Shown here piece by piece: positions 17,069 through 25,144 of a DNA stretch of 28,274 nt (positions are counted from its first letter, which is position 1; each line of letters opens with the position of its first letter). Origin of the DNA: Candidatus Phytoplasma sacchari (GTDB lineage: Bacteria > Bacillota_I > Bacilli_A > Acholeplasmatales > Acholeplasmataceae); NCBI RefSeq assembly GCF_009268105.1, contig NZ_VWXM01000008.1, forward strand, positions 1-28,274. Direction: 5' to 3'. The notes below the pieces were generated by a model. The model saw only the letters and a list, made by a program, of their open reading frames with translations, made no database searches and was not told the DNA's origin. Position numbers and translations under genes: made by a program.

Positions 17069-17104
17069 TAAATCATATATCATTTGGGAGTATTAAATAA
17101 AATT

Positions 17105-17677
17105 ATGTATCATTATTTTAAGGGAATTATTTCTGATATACAAAAAGATTGCATTGTTTTAGAAAATAATGAAATTGGATATTTAATCCAATTTTATAAA
17201 CCTGAAGATTTTTTTGTTTTAAATCAGAAAGTAAAAATATTTATTTATTTTCATGTTAGAGAAAATATAAATTGTTTATATGGTTTTTTAAATCCTGAAA
17301 TGTTATCTTTTTTCAAAAAATTAATAAATATTTCTGGAATAGGTCCTAAAAATGCTCTTTTAATGTCTAATTCTGATTTTTTACAAAAAACAAAAGAATC
17401 TTTGCAAAATAATGATTTGTCAAAGTTATTAGAATTTCCTGGAATTGGTAAAAAAATAGCTAATCAAATTATTTTTCATTTCAAAGATAAAATATTATTT
17501 TTGGAAAATGAAAATATAATAGCAAAAAAAATGAAGAACACAAAAGAAGCATTAGTCAATTTAGGTTTTTTAAATAGAGAAATTGATTCTATCATTAATA
17601 AACTCAATTTTGAAGATAATTTAGAAAATATAATCAAAAAAGCTTTAATTTATTTAAATCAAAAAAAACAAATTTAA
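17105..17677 (+). CDS. ruvA: Holliday junction branch migration protein RuvA
   Basis: This encodes 190 residues. RuvA tetramers bind four-way DNA junctions and load RuvB. The N-terminal OB fold begins MYHYFKGIISDIQ and includes Ile-Gly-Tyr-Leu-Ile-Gln, Arg-Glu-Asn and Leu-Tyr-Gly-Phe. The middle domain has two helix-hairpin-helix motifs (Ile-Ser-Gly-Ile-Gly-Pro-Lys-Asn-Ala and Phe-Pro-Gly-Ile-Gly-Lys-Lys-Ile-Ala). The C-terminal RuvB-binding three-helix part (Ala-Leu-Val-Asn-Leu-Gly-Phe) follows. I chose ATG 17105 because RuvA proteins start here and GGGAG (17086-17090) precedes it. A TTG at 17084 overlaps that ribosome site and is unlikely. ruvB follows after 39 bases. Confidence 0.95.
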   Translation: MYHYFKGIISDIQKDCIVLENNEIGYLIQFYKPEDFFVLNQKVKIFIYFHVRENINCLYGFLNPEMLSFFKKLINISGIGPKNALLMSNSDFLQKTKESLQNNDLSKLLEFPGIGKKIANQIIFHFKDKILFLENENIIAKKMKNTKEALVNLGFLNREIDSIINKLNFEDNLENIIKKALIYLNQKKQI

Positions 17678-17716
17678 TGAAATATATTATTAAAAATATT
17701 AAAAAGAATTGGAAAT

Positions 17717-18718
17717 ATGTCAATGATTGATAAAATCTCTAAAAGTGTTAAAGATGAACAATTTTTAAGACCTAAAAAATTAGAAGAATATATAGGACAA
17801 GAAAATATTAGAAAAATTTTAAAAGTTTATTTAAAAGCAGCAAAAAAAAGAAATGAATCTTTGGATCATGTTTTGTTTTATGGGCCTCCAGGTTTAGGAA
17901 AAACTACTTTGGCAAAAATTATCTCAAACGAATTAAATGTTGATTTTAAAACAGCTAATGGATCTAATTTAGAAAAAATAGGAGATTTAGCATCTATTTT
18001 AAGTAGTTTGCAAGTTGGTGATGTTTTATTTATTGATGAAATACATAGTATACCTAGGAATGTTGAAGAAATTTTATATTCAGCTATGGAAGATTATGTT
18101 TTAAATATCATAATTGGCAAAAATGATGAAAAAAGAAATATTAAAATTGATTTACCTCCTTTTTCTCTTATAGGAGCTACTACTAAATTTGGTAATATTT
18201 CTTTTCCTTTAAGGGATCGATTTGGACTTATTTTAAAATTAGATTATTATACAGAAAACGAAATAGAATTGATTTTGAAAAGATCTTCTTTTGTTTATGG
18301 AAACAAATCAGAAGAAAAAGCTTTGAAAGAATTAGCTAAAAGAAGTAGAGGCACACCAAGAATTGCTAATCGTTTATTAAGGAGGGTAAGAGATTTTGCC
18401 GAAATATATTCCAATCAAGTTATTACTTATCAAATTACTATTGAAACTTTAGATAGATTACAAATAGACTGTAATGGTTTGAATGCTATAGATTATTTTT
18501 ATTTAAATACTTTAGTGAAGAAATTCAATTGTGGTCCTGTTGGTATTAAAAATATTGCTGCTACAATTGGAGAAGAAATATTGACTATTGAAGAAGTATA
18601 TGAACCTTTTTTGATAAAAGAAGGTTATATTAAAAGAACTGCTAGAGGAAGAATAGCTACTAAATTAGCTATAGATTTATTTGAAAAAGATAAAAAAAAT
18701 ATTAATATTAATAAATGA
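17717..18718 (+). CDS. ruvB: Holliday junction branch migration ATPase RuvB
   Basis: This encodes 333 residues, the standard length. RuvB is the AAA+ motor that drives branch migration with RuvA. Visible motifs: Arg-Pro-Lys-x-Leu-x-Glu-Tyr-Ile-Gly-Gln (18-28), Walker A Gly-Pro-Pro-Gly-Leu-Gly-Lys-Thr (56-63), Walker B Leu-Phe-Ile-Asp-Glu-Ile-His, sensor 1 Gly-Ala-Thr-Thr, arginine finger Leu-Arg-Asp-Arg-Phe-Gly, and sensor 2 Arg-Gly-Thr-Pro-Arg-Ile-Ala-Asn-Arg-Leu. The winged-helix end (Gly-Pro-Val-Gly, Glu-Pro-Phe-Leu-Ile, Gly-Tyr-Ile-x-Arg-Thr-x-Arg-Gly-Arg) is complete. It is co-oriented with and close behind ruvA. No ruvC is seen in this window. Confidence 0.97.
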   Translation: MSMIDKISKSVKDEQFLRPKKLEEYIGQENIRKILKVYLKAAKKRNESLDHVLFYGPPGLGKTTLAKIISNELNVDFKTANGSNLEKIGDLASILSSLQVGDVLFIDEIHSIPRNVEEILYSAMEDYVLNIIIGKNDEKRNIKIDLPPFSLIGATTKFGNISFPLRDRFGLILKLDYYTENEIELILKRSSFVYGNKSEEKALKELAKRSRGTPRIANRLLRRVRDFAEIYSNQVITYQITIETLDRLQIDCNGLNAIDYFYLNTLVKKFNCGPVGIKNIAATIGEEILTIEEVYEPFLIKEGYIKRTARGRIATKLAIDLFEKDKKNININK

Positions 18719-18886
18719 ATTATTTAATTATAAAATTTTTATAAATCAATAATATTAAAAATAATGTAGACTATTTTATGTTATATAAAAATTGTTAATA
18801 ATTTTTTTAAAATAATTATCAAAATACTAACATTCATTTTTAAATTTTTTATATTAAATTTTAAAAAAATAAGGTTGATTTTTTAT

Positions 18887-19582
18887 ATGATAAAAGTAAA
18901 TAATCTTTATAAGACTTTTTTTTTAAATAATAAGAAATGGCTTGTTTTAATAGATATAAATTTAGAAATTAAACAAGGAGAAATTGTTGGTTTAGTAGGT
19001 AATACTGGTTCAGGAAAGAGTACTTTACTAAATATTTTATTTGGTTTTTTAAAACCTGATTATAATCCGAAAACTTTTATTAAAAGAAATTTTAATAGAA
19101 ATCAGAGTTCAATGATTTTTCAAAATTTTAATCTTTTATCTAATTTAAATGTTTTTGATAATATTTCTTTACCTTTAAAAATAAGAAAAAATTTTACAGA
19201 AGAAAAAAAACAAAAAGTATTTGAAATAATTGATTTTGTAGGATTAAAAAATTTTTTTAATTTTTATCCTAAGGACTTATCTGGTGGTCAGAAGCAAAGA
19301 GTAGCTATAGCTAGAAGTTTGATTTATGAACCAAATATTATATTTTGTGATGAACCTACTTCTGCTTTAAACATGAATTCTGCTAAAAATATTTTAAAAT
19401 TATTTTATAAAATATATAAAAAATTAAAAACAACAATTGTTTTAGTTTCGCATGATCCTTTTGTTATTCAAACTATATGTAGTAGAGTATTTATTTTAAA
19501 CAAAGGTACGATAAAAAAAAGTATTGTTTTAAAACCTACTTATAATTTTGAAAATATTTCTTATGAAAAATTATTTTCTTAA
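18887..19582 (+). CDS. metN: ABC transporter ATP-binding protein, MetN type
   Basis: This encodes 231 residues from ATG 18887 (AAGG about 12 bases upstream; a TTG at 18875 is a less likely start). It is the nucleotide-binding subunit of an importer. Walker A Gly-Asn-Thr-Gly-Ser-Gly-Lys-Ser-Thr, Q-loop Met-Ile-Phe-Gln-Asn-Phe-Asn-Leu, signature Leu-Ser-Gly-Gly-Gln-Lys-Gln-Arg-Val-Ala, Walker B Ile-Ile-Phe-Cys-Asp-Glu-Pro-Thr and the H-loop Val-Ser-His-Asp are all present. The approximately 100-residue C-terminal regulatory (NIL/ACT-like) domain of full MetN is missing, so substrate feedback inhibition is unlikely. The following NlpA-like binding protein and MetI-like permease point to methionine or a related solute. 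The gene symbol is by context. Confidence 0.85.
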   Translation: MIKVNNLYKTFFLNNKKWLVLIDINLEIKQGEIVGLVGNTGSGKSTLLNILFGFLKPDYNPKTFIKRNFNRNQSSMIFQNFNLLSNLNVFDNISLPLKIRKNFTEEKKQKVFEIIDFVGLKNFFNFYPKDLSGGQKQRVAIARSLIYEPNIIFCDEPTSALNMNSAKNILKLFYKIYKKLKTTIVLVSHDPFVIQTICSRVFILNKGTIKKSIVLKPTYNFENISYEKLFS

Positions 19583-19674
19583 TATTTGATTTTGTTATTA
19601 TTCAAATTATCTCTTTTTTTATATTTTTCATAATTTGATAAATTAAAAAATAAAAGAAAGGTTTTTTAAAAATT

Positions 19675-20667
19675 ATGTTTTTTCAAAAAAATAAAAAAAT
19701 TATTATTATATTATCTATTTTTACACTTTTATTTGCTATTGTATTTTATTTTGTTAATCCATTTAAAGAAAAAAATAATAAAAAAGATAAAACCATAAAA
19801 ATAGCTACAGCCTTGGAATCTACTAGAGATTTTTTAGAAGGTGATTTTAAAAATGAATTTAAAAATAAAAATATTGATTTAAAAGTATTTTTTTTACATG
19901 ATCAGTTCGCAAAAACTAATGAATTATTATTAAAGGATGAAGTTTCAGCTATTTTAGATTCTCATCTACCTTTTGCTGTCAACAAAGATAAATCAAAAAA
20001 TAAATTGGATGGACAAAAACTTTTTGTAGTTCGACCTTTTTATTTACCTAAAATAGGTCTGTATTCTTGCCCTACAAGAAATACAACAAAAAAAATTAAA
20101 AATGTAAATGATATTAAACAAATAGGTTTAAATTCATTACAAAATCAAGCACCAATAGTTTTTAAAATATTGTTATCTGAAGATATCGAACAAGAAAGTT
20201 TCTTTTTATTGTTTTTAGAAAAAATAGGTTTGATTCAAATTAAAGATAATATTGATAAAAAAAAAATAAAACTATTTGATAAAACACATTTTACAATTCC
20301 TAGTTATATAAAAATTATTACAGAACCCAATCTTATACCATTATATAATAAATTTATGAATGAAGATGATATCCATTTTTTTATAAATTATCCTGGTATT
20401 TTAGGAAAGAATCGATTCAATTTAAATGTTATAGAATCTTTACCAGTTCCTTCTGATTTAAATGATCCTATTTATGATTATACAATTTCTCTTATAACTA
20501 AAAAAGACAATATTATTTCAGAAAAATTTAAAATATTTATGGATACTTTATCTCAACCAAAATGGATTGATATGCTTAATAAGAAATATAATGGTTATTT
20601 ACACATGATACCTATGGATCAAGTAGAACATATTAGTTTAAATGTTAATGAGAGATTTAAATATTAA
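19675..20667 (+). CDS. metQ: NlpA/MetQ-type substrate-binding protein, membrane-anchored
   Basis: This encodes 330 residues. An N-terminal basic stretch and one hydrophobic helix (about 8-28) are followed by an extracellular binding domain. The domain shows NlpA-family patterns: Ile-Lys-Ile-Ala-Thr-Ala, Leu-x-Val-Phe-Phe-x-His-Asp-Gln-Phe, an Ala-Ile-Leu-Asp-Ser-His-Leu-Pro-Phe segment (compare the family's Asp-x-Asn-x-Phe-Gln-His), Tyr-Leu-Pro-Lys-Ile-Gly-Leu-Tyr-Ser, and Lys-Trp near the C-terminus. No lipobox cysteine follows the helix, so it appears held by a transmembrane anchor rather than lipid. It is longer than typical MetQ (about 270). Methionine as substrate is likely from family and context, not proven. 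Confidence 0.82.
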   Translation: MFFQKNKKIIIILSIFTLLFAIVFYFVNPFKEKNNKKDKTIKIATALESTRDFLEGDFKNEFKNKNIDLKVFFLHDQFAKTNELLLKDEVSAILDSHLPFAVNKDKSKNKLDGQKLFVVRPFYLPKIGLYSCPTRNTTKKIKNVNDIKQIGLNSLQNQAPIVFKILLSEDIEQESFFLLFLEKIGLIQIKDNIDKKKIKLFDKTHFTIPSYIKIITEPNLIPLYNKFMNEDDIHFFINYPGILGKNRFNLNVIESLPVPSDLNDPIYDYTISLITKKDNIISEKFKIFMDTLSQPKWIDMLNKKYNGYLHMIPMDQVEHISLNVNERFKY

Positions 20668-20690
20668 ATAAATATTAAATAAATATTAAT
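20659..20690 (+). repeat. Short tandem repeat over the end of the binding-protein gene
   Basis: Nearly three copies of the 11-base unit AAATATTAAAT (20659-20669, 20670-20680, 20681-20690). The gene's TAA stop (20665-20667) lies inside the first copy. Slippage here could alter the C-terminus, but it may simply be low-complexity sequence. Confidence 0.6.
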
Positions 20691-20771
20691 AATAATCGGT
20701 AAATATATTTTTATTAAAAAATTATCTATTTTAATATTTTATTTGATTAAAAAAGGATGAACATAGTTAAT

Positions 20772-21560
20772 ATGTTAAAAGATAATTTTTATAATTTTTT
20801 AAAAAGAGTTTATAATATTTTGGTTTATCCTAATAATAGTTTTTTCAATCAAAATAATAATTCTAAACCTTTTATGTTATTAAATTCTTTTACAGAAACT
20901 ATAAAGATAACTTTTTTATCTACTATTATATCTTTTTCATTGGGTTTTTTTTTAAGTGTTATTTTATATTTAGCCAAAATGGAGAGATATAAAAGTATAA
21001 ATAAATTTATTATTTTTATAATGAATTCTTTAATTTTTATAATTAATACTTTAGTTAATTTTTTATTATCCATACCTTTTGTAATATTAGTTTTTTTAAT
21101 AATAGATTATTTTTTAGGCGATAATTTCGGTATTTATCATGGTTTTAAAGCTGGTTTGATATGTTTAGTTTCAGTTTTAACTGCTCATTCAACTCGTAAT
21201 ATAGAACAAGTTTTTCTTCAAATAAATCCTGAAATTTATAAAACTGCTTATACTTTAGGAGCTAGTAAAATTCAATTTATTAGATATTTTTTATTAAAAG
21301 AATCTATTTCGTATTTAGTTTTAAAATTTAGTTCTATTTATATTTCTTCTATGGCTTATTCAAGTGTTTTAGCTATCATTGGAGTTAGAGGAATTGCATA
21401 TATAGCTTATCAATATGGTTTCTTAGCGACACATGATTTTACAAATTTTACAAATTCAGATTTAATTTTTGTTTGTTCATTTATTATTTTTTTGTGGATA
21501 CAAATTATTTATTTTTTAAACATTTTTATTTTTAATAAATTGAATAAAAATAAACATTAA
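20772..21560 (+). CDS. metI: ABC transporter permease, MetI type
   Basis: This encodes 262 residues from ATG 20772. An in-frame ATG at 20757 abuts the AAGG ribosome site, so the later start has better spacing. It is the membrane channel of the importer with about five hydrophobic helices. Thr-Ile-Lys-Ile-Thr-Phe-Leu-Ser-Thr near the start of the core domain and Ile-Pro-Phe-Val-Ile-Leu match MetI. The cytoplasmic EAA loop, Tyr-Lys-Thr-Ala-Tyr-Thr-Leu-Gly-Ala-Ser followed by Ile-Gln-Phe-Ile-Arg, docks onto the ATPase. It ends Arg-Gly-Ile-Ala-Tyr-Ile-Ala-Tyr-Gln-Tyr-Gly-Phe plus a last helix. It forms a three-gene set with the two preceding genes and is longer than typical MetI (about 220) because of an N-terminal extension. 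Confidence 0.88.
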   Translation: MLKDNFYNFLKRVYNILVYPNNSFFNQNNNSKPFMLLNSFTETIKITFLSTIISFSLGFFLSVILYLAKMERYKSINKFIIFIMNSLIFIINTLVNFLLSIPFVILVFLIIDYFLGDNFGIYHGFKAGLICLVSVLTAHSTRNIEQVFLQINPEIYKTAYTLGASKIQFIRYFLLKESISYLVLKFSSIYISSMAYSSVLAIIGVRGIAYIAYQYGFLATHDFTNFTNSDLIFVCSFIIFLWIQIIYFLNIFIFNKLNKNKH

Positions 21561-21874
21561 ATATATTTTTACTTATTGTTTTTTTGCATAATTTTTATTT
21601 TTTTATCTGTGTTTGACAATAAAGAAGAAATAAGTTAAAATTGAAATTGATAATAAGAATAAGATATATATAATAATTGTTTTTTCATCTAATTTTAGCA
21701 TTATGTCGATAATAATAACTTTATTCATTTTGCGTGATTGTATATACTTTTGTTTTAAATTCTTATATTAACAATTTGAATATCATATTTTTTGAATTTA
21801 TTTATTATTTGTTTTTGGGTTTAATTTTAAAAAATATTATTTTTTATAAGTTAAAAAAAGGAGATACAACTTAA
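21561..21874. other. Non-coding gap between the importer and pdh genes
   Basis: A 314-base AT-rich gap. It contains the promoter at 21613-21641 and then an unusually long leader of about 230 bases before pdhA. No riboswitch-like or GC-rich structure is apparent. A minus-strand frame at 21603-21728 could encode 41 hydrophobic residues but has no ribosome site. Confidence 0.6.
21613..21641 (+). promoter_or_regulatory. Sigma-A-type promoter for the pdh operon
   Basis: A perfect -35 TTGACA (21613-21618), a 17-base spacer, and a -10 TAAAAT (21636-21641, five of six consensus bases). It is the best match to a standard bacterial promoter I found in the window and faces the pdh genes. Confidence 0.65.
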
Positions 21875-22966
21875 ATGAAGATGAATGATTTATTTAATCC
21901 TTTGAAAAAAAAAATGTTTCAAATTTTAGATTCAAAAGGTAAAGTAGTTAACTCAGAACTCGAACCTCAAATAGAGTCAGAAGAATTATTAAGAATGTAC
22001 AAAACAATGGTTTTAACTAGAATTGCTGATAGAAGAGCTGTTTTATATCAGCGTCAAGGAAGAATGTTAAATTATGTTATGAATGAAGGTCACGAAGCTA
22101 CTCAAATCGGAACAGCTGCTGCTTTAAAAGAACAAGATTGGATATCTCCTTATTTTAGAGACTTGGGATTATATTTATATAGAAATATATCTTTAGAAAA
22201 ACCATATCTTTATTGGTATGGTAATGAACTTGGTTCTGATGTTCCAAAAAGTAAACGTATTTTACCTGTTAATATTATTATTGGATCAAGTATTAATATT
22301 GGAGCAGGATTAGCTTTTGCAAGTAAAATTCAGAATAAAAAAGAAGTTGTTTTAGCTACAATTGGTGATGGAGGTACTGCTCATGAAGAGTTTTATGCTG
22401 GTTTAAATTATGCTTCTGTTTTTGAACTTCCTTTAGTGGTTTTAATTCAAAATAATCAGTATGCTATCTCTACTCCAAGAAGAATAGCTTCTAAAACAGA
22501 AACTTTAGCTGAAAAAGCATATGCTTTTGGAATACCAGGAATTCAAGTTGATGGTAATGATATCTTAGCTGTATATCAAGTTGTGAAAGAGATGACTGAA
22601 AGAGCACGTGAAGGAAAAGGACCTGCTCTTATTGAATCTTTTACTTATAGGATGAAAGGTCATACAACAAATGATAATCCAAGTTTATATCGCGATTCAG
22701 AAGAAGAAAAAGAATGGTTTCAAAAAGATCCTATAATGCGTTTTGAAAAATATTTATTAAATAAAGGTATTTTGACTCCAGAATTGATTTCTAAAATTGG
22801 AGAGGAAAATGACAGTTATGTTAAAGAAACCCATGAAAGAATAACACAATATGGAGATAAAGTTCAACCTATTGAAATTTTTAAACATATTTATGACGAA
22901 ATGACACCTCAACTAAAAGAACAATATAATGATTATGAAGATTTTTTAAAAAATAAATTGCAATAA
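21875..22966 (+). CDS. pdhA: Pyruvate dehydrogenase E1 component, alpha subunit
   Basis: This encodes 363 residues, normal length. With PdhB it decarboxylates pyruvate using thiamine diphosphate and passes the acetyl group to lipoyl-E2. The thiamine-binding motif Ile-Gly-Asp-Gly-Gly-Thr-Ala-His-Glu-Glu...Leu-Asn-Tyr-Ala...Ile-Gln-Asn-Asn is intact. So are Glu-Gly-His-Glu-Ala, Tyr-Phe-Arg-Asp, the substrate-loop Tyr-Arg-Met-Lys-Gly-His-Thr-Thr and Asp-Asp/Asn-Asp-Asn-Pro. AGGAG at 21859-21863 is well placed for the chosen ATG. Codon choice is richer in G and C than in the flanking genes, typical of a highly expressed core gene. It is the first gene of a five-gene operon. Confidence 0.97.
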   Translation: MKMNDLFNPLKKKMFQILDSKGKVVNSELEPQIESEELLRMYKTMVLTRIADRRAVLYQRQGRMLNYVMNEGHEATQIGTAAALKEQDWISPYFRDLGLYLYRNISLEKPYLYWYGNELGSDVPKSKRILPVNIIIGSSINIGAGLAFASKIQNKKEVVLATIGDGGTAHEEFYAGLNYASVFELPLVVLIQNNQYAISTPRRIASKTETLAEKAYAFGIPGIQVDGNDILAVYQVVKEMTERAREGKGPALIESFTYRMKGHTTNDNPSLYRDSEEEKEWFQKDPIMRFEKYLLNKGILTPELISKIGEENDSYVKETHERITQYGDKVQPIEIFKHIYDEMTPQLKEQYNDYEDFLKNKLQ

Positions 22967-22999
22967 TTAATTGAAATTAAAAGAAAGAAAAATATAAAA

Positions 23000-23998
23000 A
23001 TGGCTTTATTAAATTTGTTAGAATCTATTAGACATACTTTAGATCTTCAGTTATCTAAAAATGATAAAATAGTTTTATTTGGTCAAGATATTGGTAAGTT
23101 AGGTGGTGTTTTTAGGTTAACTTCTGGATTACAGAAAAAATATAGTGAAAAACGTGTTTTTGATACTCCTATTTGTGAATCTTCTATTGTAGGAAGTGCT
23201 ATCGGAATGGCTATTAATGGTTTAAGACCTATAGCAGAAATTCAATTTGATGGTTTTGTTTATGTTGGTTTACAAGATTTAGTTTCTCATGCTGCTCGAA
23301 TGAGAAATCGTTCTCGTAATAATTTTTATTGCCCTATGGTTTTAAAGTTTCCTGTTGGTGGAGGAGTTAAAGCTTTAGAACATCATTCGGAATCTTTAGA
23401 AGTTGTTTTAGGATCTTTTCCAGGTTTAAAAGTTGTAGTCCCGTCTAATCCATATGATGCTAAAGGTCTTTTGATTGCTGCTATAAATGATGATAATCCA
23501 GTTATTTATATGGAACCTAAAATTTTATATAGAGGTGCTAAAGAAGAAGTTCCTGAAGAAGAATATGAAATTGAAATTGGTAAGGCTAAAATAGTGAAAG
23601 AAGGTAAAGATATAACTTTAGTAGCATGGAGTTCAGCTGTTAATATGGCTAAATTAGCTATTCAAAAATTAGAGGAAGAAAATAATGGTATTTCTGTTGA
23701 ATTAATTGATTTGCGTACTATTAATCCAATCGATAGAGAAACTATTTTCAATTCTGTTAAAAAAACTGGAAGGTTTTTAGTTGTTCATGAAGCTACTAAG
23801 ACTTTTGGACCTGCTGCTGAATTAATTGCTTTAGTTAATGAATATGTTTTTAAATATTTGAAAGAAGCACCTAGAAGAGTTACCGGTTTTGATATTATTA
23901 TGCCATTGGCTCGTGGAGAATATCATCAAATGATAAATAGTGAAAAAATTATTTATTCTATTAAAAATAATTTTAAAACTATTTGTAAAAATTCATAA
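23000..23998 (+). CDS. pdhB: Pyruvate dehydrogenase E1 component, beta subunit
   Basis: This encodes 332 residues, normal length. It completes the E1 heterotetramer with PdhA. Family motifs visible: Phe-Gly-Gln-Asp-Ile-Gly, Gly-Gly-Val-Phe-Arg-Leu-Thr, Asp-Thr-Pro-Ile-Cys-Glu-Ser (with the conserved Glu near thiamine), Ala-Ile-Asn-Gly-Leu-Arg-Pro-Ile-Ala-Glu-Ile-Gln-Phe, His-His-Ser-Glu-Ser, Val-Pro-Ser-Asn-Pro-Tyr-Asp-Ala-Lys-Gly-Leu, and Asp-Leu-Arg-Thr-Ile-Asn-Pro. The gene is 33 bases after pdhA with AAAGAAAG before the ATG. In standard complexes E1-beta helps bind the E2 peripheral-subunit-binding domain. That domain seems to be missing from the E2 encoded downstream. Confidence 0.97.
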   Translation: MALLNLLESIRHTLDLQLSKNDKIVLFGQDIGKLGGVFRLTSGLQKKYSEKRVFDTPICESSIVGSAIGMAINGLRPIAEIQFDGFVYVGLQDLVSHAARMRNRSRNNFYCPMVLKFPVGGGVKALEHHSESLEVVLGSFPGLKVVVPSNPYDAKGLLIAAINDDNPVIYMEPKILYRGAKEEVPEEEYEIEIGKAKIVKEGKDITLVAWSSAVNMAKLAIQKLEEENNGISVELIDLRTINPIDRETIFNSVKKTGRFLVVHEATKTFGPAAELIALVNEYVFKYLKEAPRRVTGFDIIMPLARGEYHQMINSEKIIYSIKNNFKTICKNS

Positions 23999-24059
23999 AA
24001 ACAATAAAAGAAAATTATTAAATTTTTAAAAAGAAAAGGGTTAAATAAAGGTTAAAATT

Positions 24060-24341
24060 ATGAGTCATTTGAACAAAGAAGAAAAAAAAATAATAGAATT
24101 GAAATTACATGATTTAGGCGAAGGAATAATGCAAGGCACTATTTTACGTTTGCGTGTCGAAGAAGGAAGTATAGTTAAAGATGGAGATGTTTTATTAGAA
24201 ATCTTAAATGATAAATTTAATACTGAAATATCTTCTGATGTTGATGGTGTTGTTAAGAAGATATTGTGTAAAGAACAAGAAATTGTTCACGTAGGACAAA
24301 CATTGTTATTGATAGAAAAAAAAGAAAAACAATCAAAATAA
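24060..24341 (+). CDS. Stand-alone lipoyl-domain protein of the pyruvate dehydrogenase complex
   Basis: This encodes 93 residues. It is one complete lipoyl domain: Leu-His-Asp-Leu-Gly-Glu-Gly-Ile (16-23), a central Glu-Ile-Leu-Asn-Asp-Lys-Phe-Asn-Thr-Glu-Ile turn with the expected lipoyl-lysine at residue 52, and Val-Lys-Lys-Ile-Leu...Val-His-Val-Gly-Gln-Thr-Leu near the end. The chain stops after a charged tail (Glu-Lys-Lys-Glu-Lys-Gln-Ser-Lys) where a normal E2 would have a Pro/Ala linker. AAAGG precedes the ATG. The next gene begins 18 bases later with the E2 catalytic domain, so together they replace one E2 gene. The turn is Asn-Asp-Lys-Phe rather than the common Thr-Asp-Lys-Ala, which is compatible with lipoylation. 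Confidence 0.93.
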   Translation: MSHLNKEEKKIIELKLHDLGEGIMQGTILRLRVEEGSIVKDGDVLLEILNDKFNTEISSDVDGVVKKILCKEQEIVHVGQTLLLIEKKEKQSK

Positions 24342-24359
24342 AAAAACGGGAATAAAAAT

Positions 24360-25112
24360 ATGGAAACAAATAATAATAAAAAAAATATTAATTTAAATCA
24401 GGATGAAAATGAATTTGAAGTTGAAAAAATTTCTATTTTAAGAGAAAATATTGCAAAAAATATGATGATATCCAAAAATTTAATTCCAGACGCTACCTTA
24501 ATAAGTGAAGTAGATGTTAGTGATTTAGTTATTTTAAGGCAAAAATACAAAGAAGCAGCTAATCAAAAAGGTATTAAATTAACTTATATGGCTTTTATTT
24601 CTAAAGCTGTTATTAATGCTTTAGAATATTTTCCTATATTAAATTATTCTTTTGATGATTCTAAAAATGAATTAATTAAGAAAAAAAAAATTAATTTAGG
24701 TATTGCTGTTGATACACCTCAAGGTTTAATAGTTCCTAATATCAAAAATGTTAATAGTTTAAGTATTTTTGAATTAGCAAAGGAAATTCAAGATATAGCT
24801 AAAATTACTTTAGAAATGAAAATAAAAAAAGAACACATAATAGGTGGAACATTTACTTTAAGTAATTATGGAGCAACAGGGGTATTATATGGAACTCCTA
24901 TTATTAAATATCCTGAATTAGCCATTTTAGGTATTGGTAGCATTATTAAAAAACCAGTATTTAAAAATCATACAATTTGTGTTGCTGATATTTTGCCCTT
25001 ATCATTAAGTTTTGATCATAGAATTATAGATGGTGTTTATTGCGGTAATTTCTTAAAACGAATTTCATTTTTACTAAATGATATTTCTAAATTAGAAGCT
25101 AATATTTTTTAG
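24360..25112 (+). CDS. pdhC: Dihydrolipoamide acetyltransferase (E2) catalytic domain, separate protein
   Basis: This encodes 250 residues. It forms the catalytic core that moves acetyl groups from lipoyl to CoA. A polar stretch of about 20 residues (METNNNKKN...) leads directly to the catalytic domain, which starts Lys-Ile-Ser-Ile-Leu-Arg-Glu-Asn-Ile-Ala-Lys-Asn-Met. Later motifs are Leu-Gly-Ile-Ala-Val-Asp-Thr-Pro-Gln-Gly-Leu-Ile-Val-Pro, Gly-Gly-Thr-Phe-Thr-Leu-Ser-Asn-Tyr-Gly and the active-site Ser-Phe-Asp-His-Arg-Ile-Ile-Asp-Gly (catalytic His and Asp). Neither a lipoyl domain nor a peripheral-subunit-binding domain is present. Its own ribosome site (CGGGAA) precedes the ATG, so it is translated separately. 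Confidence 0.94.
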   Translation: METNNNKKNINLNQDENEFEVEKISILRENIAKNMMISKNLIPDATLISEVDVSDLVILRQKYKEAANQKGIKLTYMAFISKAVINALEYFPILNYSFDDSKNELIKKKKINLGIAVDTPQGLIVPNIKNVNSLSIFELAKEIQDIAKITLEMKIKKEHIIGGTFTLSNYGATGVLYGTPIIKYPELAILGIGSIIKKPVFKNHTICVADILPLSLSFDHRIIDGVYCGNFLKRISFLLNDISKLEANIF

Positions 25113-25144
25113 TTTGATATTATAAAGAGGAAATAAATTAAATT

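Noticed and set aside
18728..18744. Terminator after ruvB
   Set aside because: TTATAAAATTTTTATAA is palindromic but entirely A/T, and no T-run follows it.
21603..21728. Minus-strand frame for a 41-residue hydrophobic peptide
   Set aside because: It has no ribosome site and overlaps the best promoter of the window. AT-rich DNA readily gives hydrophobic frames by chance.
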